From: an uncultured Clostridia bacterium
Lineage (GTDB): Bacteria > Bacillota > Clostridia > RUG12999
NCBI GenBank assembly: GCA_949739095.1
Contig: CATIYX010000252.1
Location: forward strand, 1-12,009
Reading direction: 5' to 3'
DNA length: 12,009 nt
A program made the position numbers and the translations under genes. Below the pieces are notes generated by a model. The model had not been told where the DNA came from. It made no database searches and worked only from the letters and a program-made list of their open reading frames with translations. Below, piece by piece: positions 9,898-12,009 of this stretch. How positions within the stretch are numbered: the first letter of the stretch is position 1; each line of letters begins with the position of its first letter.

Positions 9898-12009
9898 ATG
9901 AAACATTTGAAAAAACTGCTGGCAATTTTGCTGGCAGCAGCCTGTCTGATTCCTGCCGCTGCACTGGCGGAAGGAGAATCGCAGACCACAGAGGAAATTT
10001 TGGCGAAATCGGTTGTTCTAGCACTGAATGAGCCGATTTCGCTGGTCGGAAACGCACGCGGAGGACCACGGACGGAAATCGACCTACTGAATGAATCTGT
10101 TGTACCCACAGAAGTGAACGGACGCACGCTGCTGCCCGCAGCATTTGTAGCACGACAATTCGGTGCAGTGGTGGACTGGGACGGTAAAACCTCCACGGTC
10201 ACCATCTCTTATGGCGACAATCTTGCCACCATGAAATTAGGCGACCGGTTTCTGACGATGAATGGTGAAACAGTGGCATTAGATGTGCCTGTACAGACCA
10301 TGTGGGACCGTACCATGCTGCCCATTCGTGTGGTAGCGGAACAAATTCTCGGCAAACAAGTTTTCTGGGACGATAAGGGACTGGTCGTCATCAGTCCCCA
10401 ACCGCTGACGCTGACGGACACAGAGGTAGATGGACTATTGCAGGAAATCTGTGACCCGGCGCCGCTATCGCGCCCTTATTATAAACCCGATTCTACCACG
10501 GAAGATATCGTTGTACAAGCAGATGCGCTGCTGGAACAATGGGCGGATGAGGCATATTGGTGCGAAAATTTTGTGCCAAAAAGCTCTCCACGCGACCGGC
10601 AATATTCCCCTGTGAAAGAGTTCGGCTATGAAAACAACTGGTCCTGGACGCCCGAAAAACCGAACGAAATTCTGGACAACGCCAGTGGACTGACATTTCC
10701 GAACGAAAAATATCCCTATGAATATTTGACACTCACCACGCCGCTGGGAAAAACGGTGGAGGTTCCTGTGCTGGAATGTCATAATACAGCAATGTGCGAC
10801 TATGTGTTGGTAGAAGCAAAAATCGATTATCAGAAGCAGAGTTTTCTGGAAAACGCGCTGACCACGCTCACAAACGCCTATTATCAGACAGGCGATGAAC
10901 GCTATGCACGCCGCATTATCCTGTCGCTAAATCAGTGGGCGGACAATCTGCCAAACTGCTACATCACAGAGGGCTGGAACAAAAACCATCCCATTTCCGT
11001 AGAGGAAGCAGAAAAAATGGATTTTGCACGTGTAGAATGGACCAGTTCCAGCAATGGCTGTACTTATGAAATCACAAATGCACAGGTGAATGCGCTGGAC
11101 GCCATTTACGATTCCCCCACCTTTGCCGCGCTGAGCGAAGAAAAGGGATTTGACGTGAAAGCACATGTGCTGGACGATTTCTACGGTGCAAAAATCACCT
11201 ATATCAAGGATACCACACCGGTAGAATCGCTGCTTCTCACTAATCTACCCGCCACGTTTGACCGGTTCGGGAAACTTGCCGTTATTTTGCACCGACCTGA
11301 CGTGGTGCGGTGGCTGGGCGATTACCTGAACCTGACAGTAAACGCTAATTTCAAGCGTGACAAAATGTTTCCCGAATCAGGAACCTATCATTTCTATTGT
11401 GCGCGGGAAAACCGTGATATCGCGTATACGCTGAAAACCTATTTCCGTGCTTATCCGGACGATATCGCCCAGACGGGCGACACTTACCGGAATCTGAACG
11501 AACAAATTGAGTTTCTCAGTCAGGCAATGCGCGTGGTAGATACCATTGCCTATCCCGACGGCAACATCGCCCCCTATGGCGATTGCGATACCGGTGTGGC
11601 GCTGAAACGCAATTTTTCAAAGTCTGACATTCTCCCTGCCTATGGCGTAGCACACCTTGCGGGCGGCACTTTTGATAACCAGACTGTTTGGAACATTGGC
11701 GCAATTGACACCTGCGGGCACACGCACTATGACCGCAGCAGCATTCAGCTCTATGGGTTCGGCGCGGAGCTACTGGGTGATGTGAAATATGTCCGTCCGC
11801 TGGGACGCAAATATGCCAACGACAGCACTTTTTCCCACAACACGGTTTTGGTAAACGGCAAAGACCAACCGGTGATGGTGGAGGTAGTGCCGAATCAAAA
11901 CTATGGCAATGAAGGACATTGGTTCAACGGCGGCAACATCACTTTGTTTGCCGATGATGAAAAGGGCGTATCTGTCAGTGAAGTGAACAACGACTGGGCA
12001 TATGACGAA
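9898..12009 (+). CDS. exported heparinase II/III-like polysaccharide lyase with copper-amine-oxidase-type stalk domain (partial)
   Basis: The frame is open for 704 codons from the ATG at 9898 and runs off the right edge, so the C-terminus is missing. Residues 1-24 are a signal peptide (MKHLKKLL, hydrophobic core, ALA cleavage site). Residues about 38-166 are a copper-amine-oxidase N-terminal-type stalk with the typical paired motifs LLPAAFVARQFGAVVDWD and MLPIRVVAEQILGKQVFWD. About 195-560 is helical and toroid-like (TLTNAYYQTGDERYARRI). About 590 to the edge matches the heparinase II/III beta-sandwich: GHTHYDRSSIQLYGFGAELLGD, then SHNTVLVNG. His610, Asp628 and His647 are candidates for the metal site known in heparinase II; the His-Asp spacing of 18 fits what I recall of that enzyme. 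The family cleaves uronic-acid-containing polysaccharides by beta-elimination outside the cell. The substrate (glycosaminoglycan, alginate, pectin or other) cannot be told. Divergent from the SLH gene. Confidence 0.88.
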   Translation, partial: MKHLKKLLAILLAAACLIPAAALAEGESQTTEEILAKSVVLALNEPISLVGNARGGPRTEIDLLNESVVPTEVNGRTLLPAAFVARQFGAVVDWDGKTSTVTISYGDNLATMKLGDRFLTMNGETVALDVPVQTMWDRTMLPIRVVAEQILGKQVFWDDKGLVVISPQPLTLTDTEVDGLLQEICDPAPLSRPYYKPDSTTEDIVVQADALLEQWADEAYWCENFVPKSSPRDRQYSPVKEFGYENNWSWTPEKPNEILDNASGLTFPNEKYPYEYLTLTTPLGKTVEVPVLECHNTAMCDYVLVEAKIDYQKQSFLENALTTLTNAYYQTGDERYARRIILSLNQWADNLPNCYITEGWNKNHPISVEEAEKMDFARVEWTSSSNGCTYEITNAQVNALDAIYDSPTFAALSEEKGFDVKAHVLDDFYGAKITYIKDTTPVESLLLTNLPATFDRFGKLAVILHRPDVVRWLGDYLNLTVNANFKRDKMFPESGTYHFYCARENRDIAYTLKTYFRAYPDDIAQTGDTYRNLNEQIEFLSQAMRVVDTIAYPDGNIAPYGDCDTGVALKRNFSKSDILPAYGVAHLAGGTFDNQTVWNIGAIDTCGHTHYDRSSIQLYGFGAELLGDVKYVRPLGRKYANDSTFSHNTVLVNGKDQPVMVEVVPNQNYGNEGHWFNGGNITLFADDEKGVSVSEVNNDWAYDE

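Noticed and set aside
9934..9945. Possible lipobox (AAAC) in the lyase signal peptide
   Set aside because: The -3 position is Ala rather than Leu/Val/Ile, and a normal ALA signal-peptidase I site follows eight residues later, so a lipoprotein is unlikely.
9803..11704. Several minus-strand open frames over the lyase gene
   Set aside because: They are shadows of the continuous plus-strand frame, which has a signal peptide and recognisable domains throughout.

Overview
The window looks like chromosomal DNA of a low-to-moderate GC member of the Firmicutes, probably class Clostridia. This is inferred from strong AAGGAGG-type ribosome binding sites, the rpsF-ssb-rpsR ribosomal operon, a zinc-binding (C+) S18, S-layer-homology (SLH) surface anchoring and copper-amine-oxidase-type stalk domains on an exported enzyme. 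The species cannot be fixed from the sequence.

Layout. Positions 1-259 hold no convincing gene but carry two copies of a 45-nt hairpin element; the second ends in a T-run and looks like a terminator. A double helix-turn-helix XRE regulator is on the minus strand (260-691). Positions about 820-1170 hold an elaborate nested palindromic repeat. The rpsF-ssb-rpsR operon lies on the minus strand (2321 down to 1261) with a near-consensus promoter (2405-2433), a structured leader and a terminator (1225-1249). Next come a small minus-strand gene of unknown function (2526-2768) with its own promoter and terminator, and an AT-rich stretch with two paralogous ribbon-helix-helix regulators (3059-3244, 3401-3583). 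Upstream of the second are three TTGTAATT iterons at exact 10-bp spacing.

Most of the rest is one very large exported SLH protein (3932-9163, minus). It carries a duplicated, unrecognised laminin-G-like module, five X2-like Ig modules, six InlB-B-repeat-like modules and three C-terminal SLH modules. Divergent from it is an exported, SLH-free protein with a copper-amine-oxidase-type stalk and a heparinase II/III-like lyase body (9898 onward, cut by the window end). The 734-bp divergent intergenic region holds a second locus of the nested palindromic repeat (9418-9666).

How it fits together. The two surface genes form a plausible divergent polysaccharide-handling pair: a wall-anchored, probably carbohydrate- or matrix-binding scaffold and a uronic-acid-type polysaccharide lyase. 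The substrate is not determinable here. The most novel signal is the nested repeat. It has conserved unpaired boxes (AGCGGAGG, AAGAAAARTAARG, GGAGGACATTT), and the stems between them change in sequence from copy to copy while staying complementary. That is the pattern of a structured RNA or DNA-hairpin mobile element.
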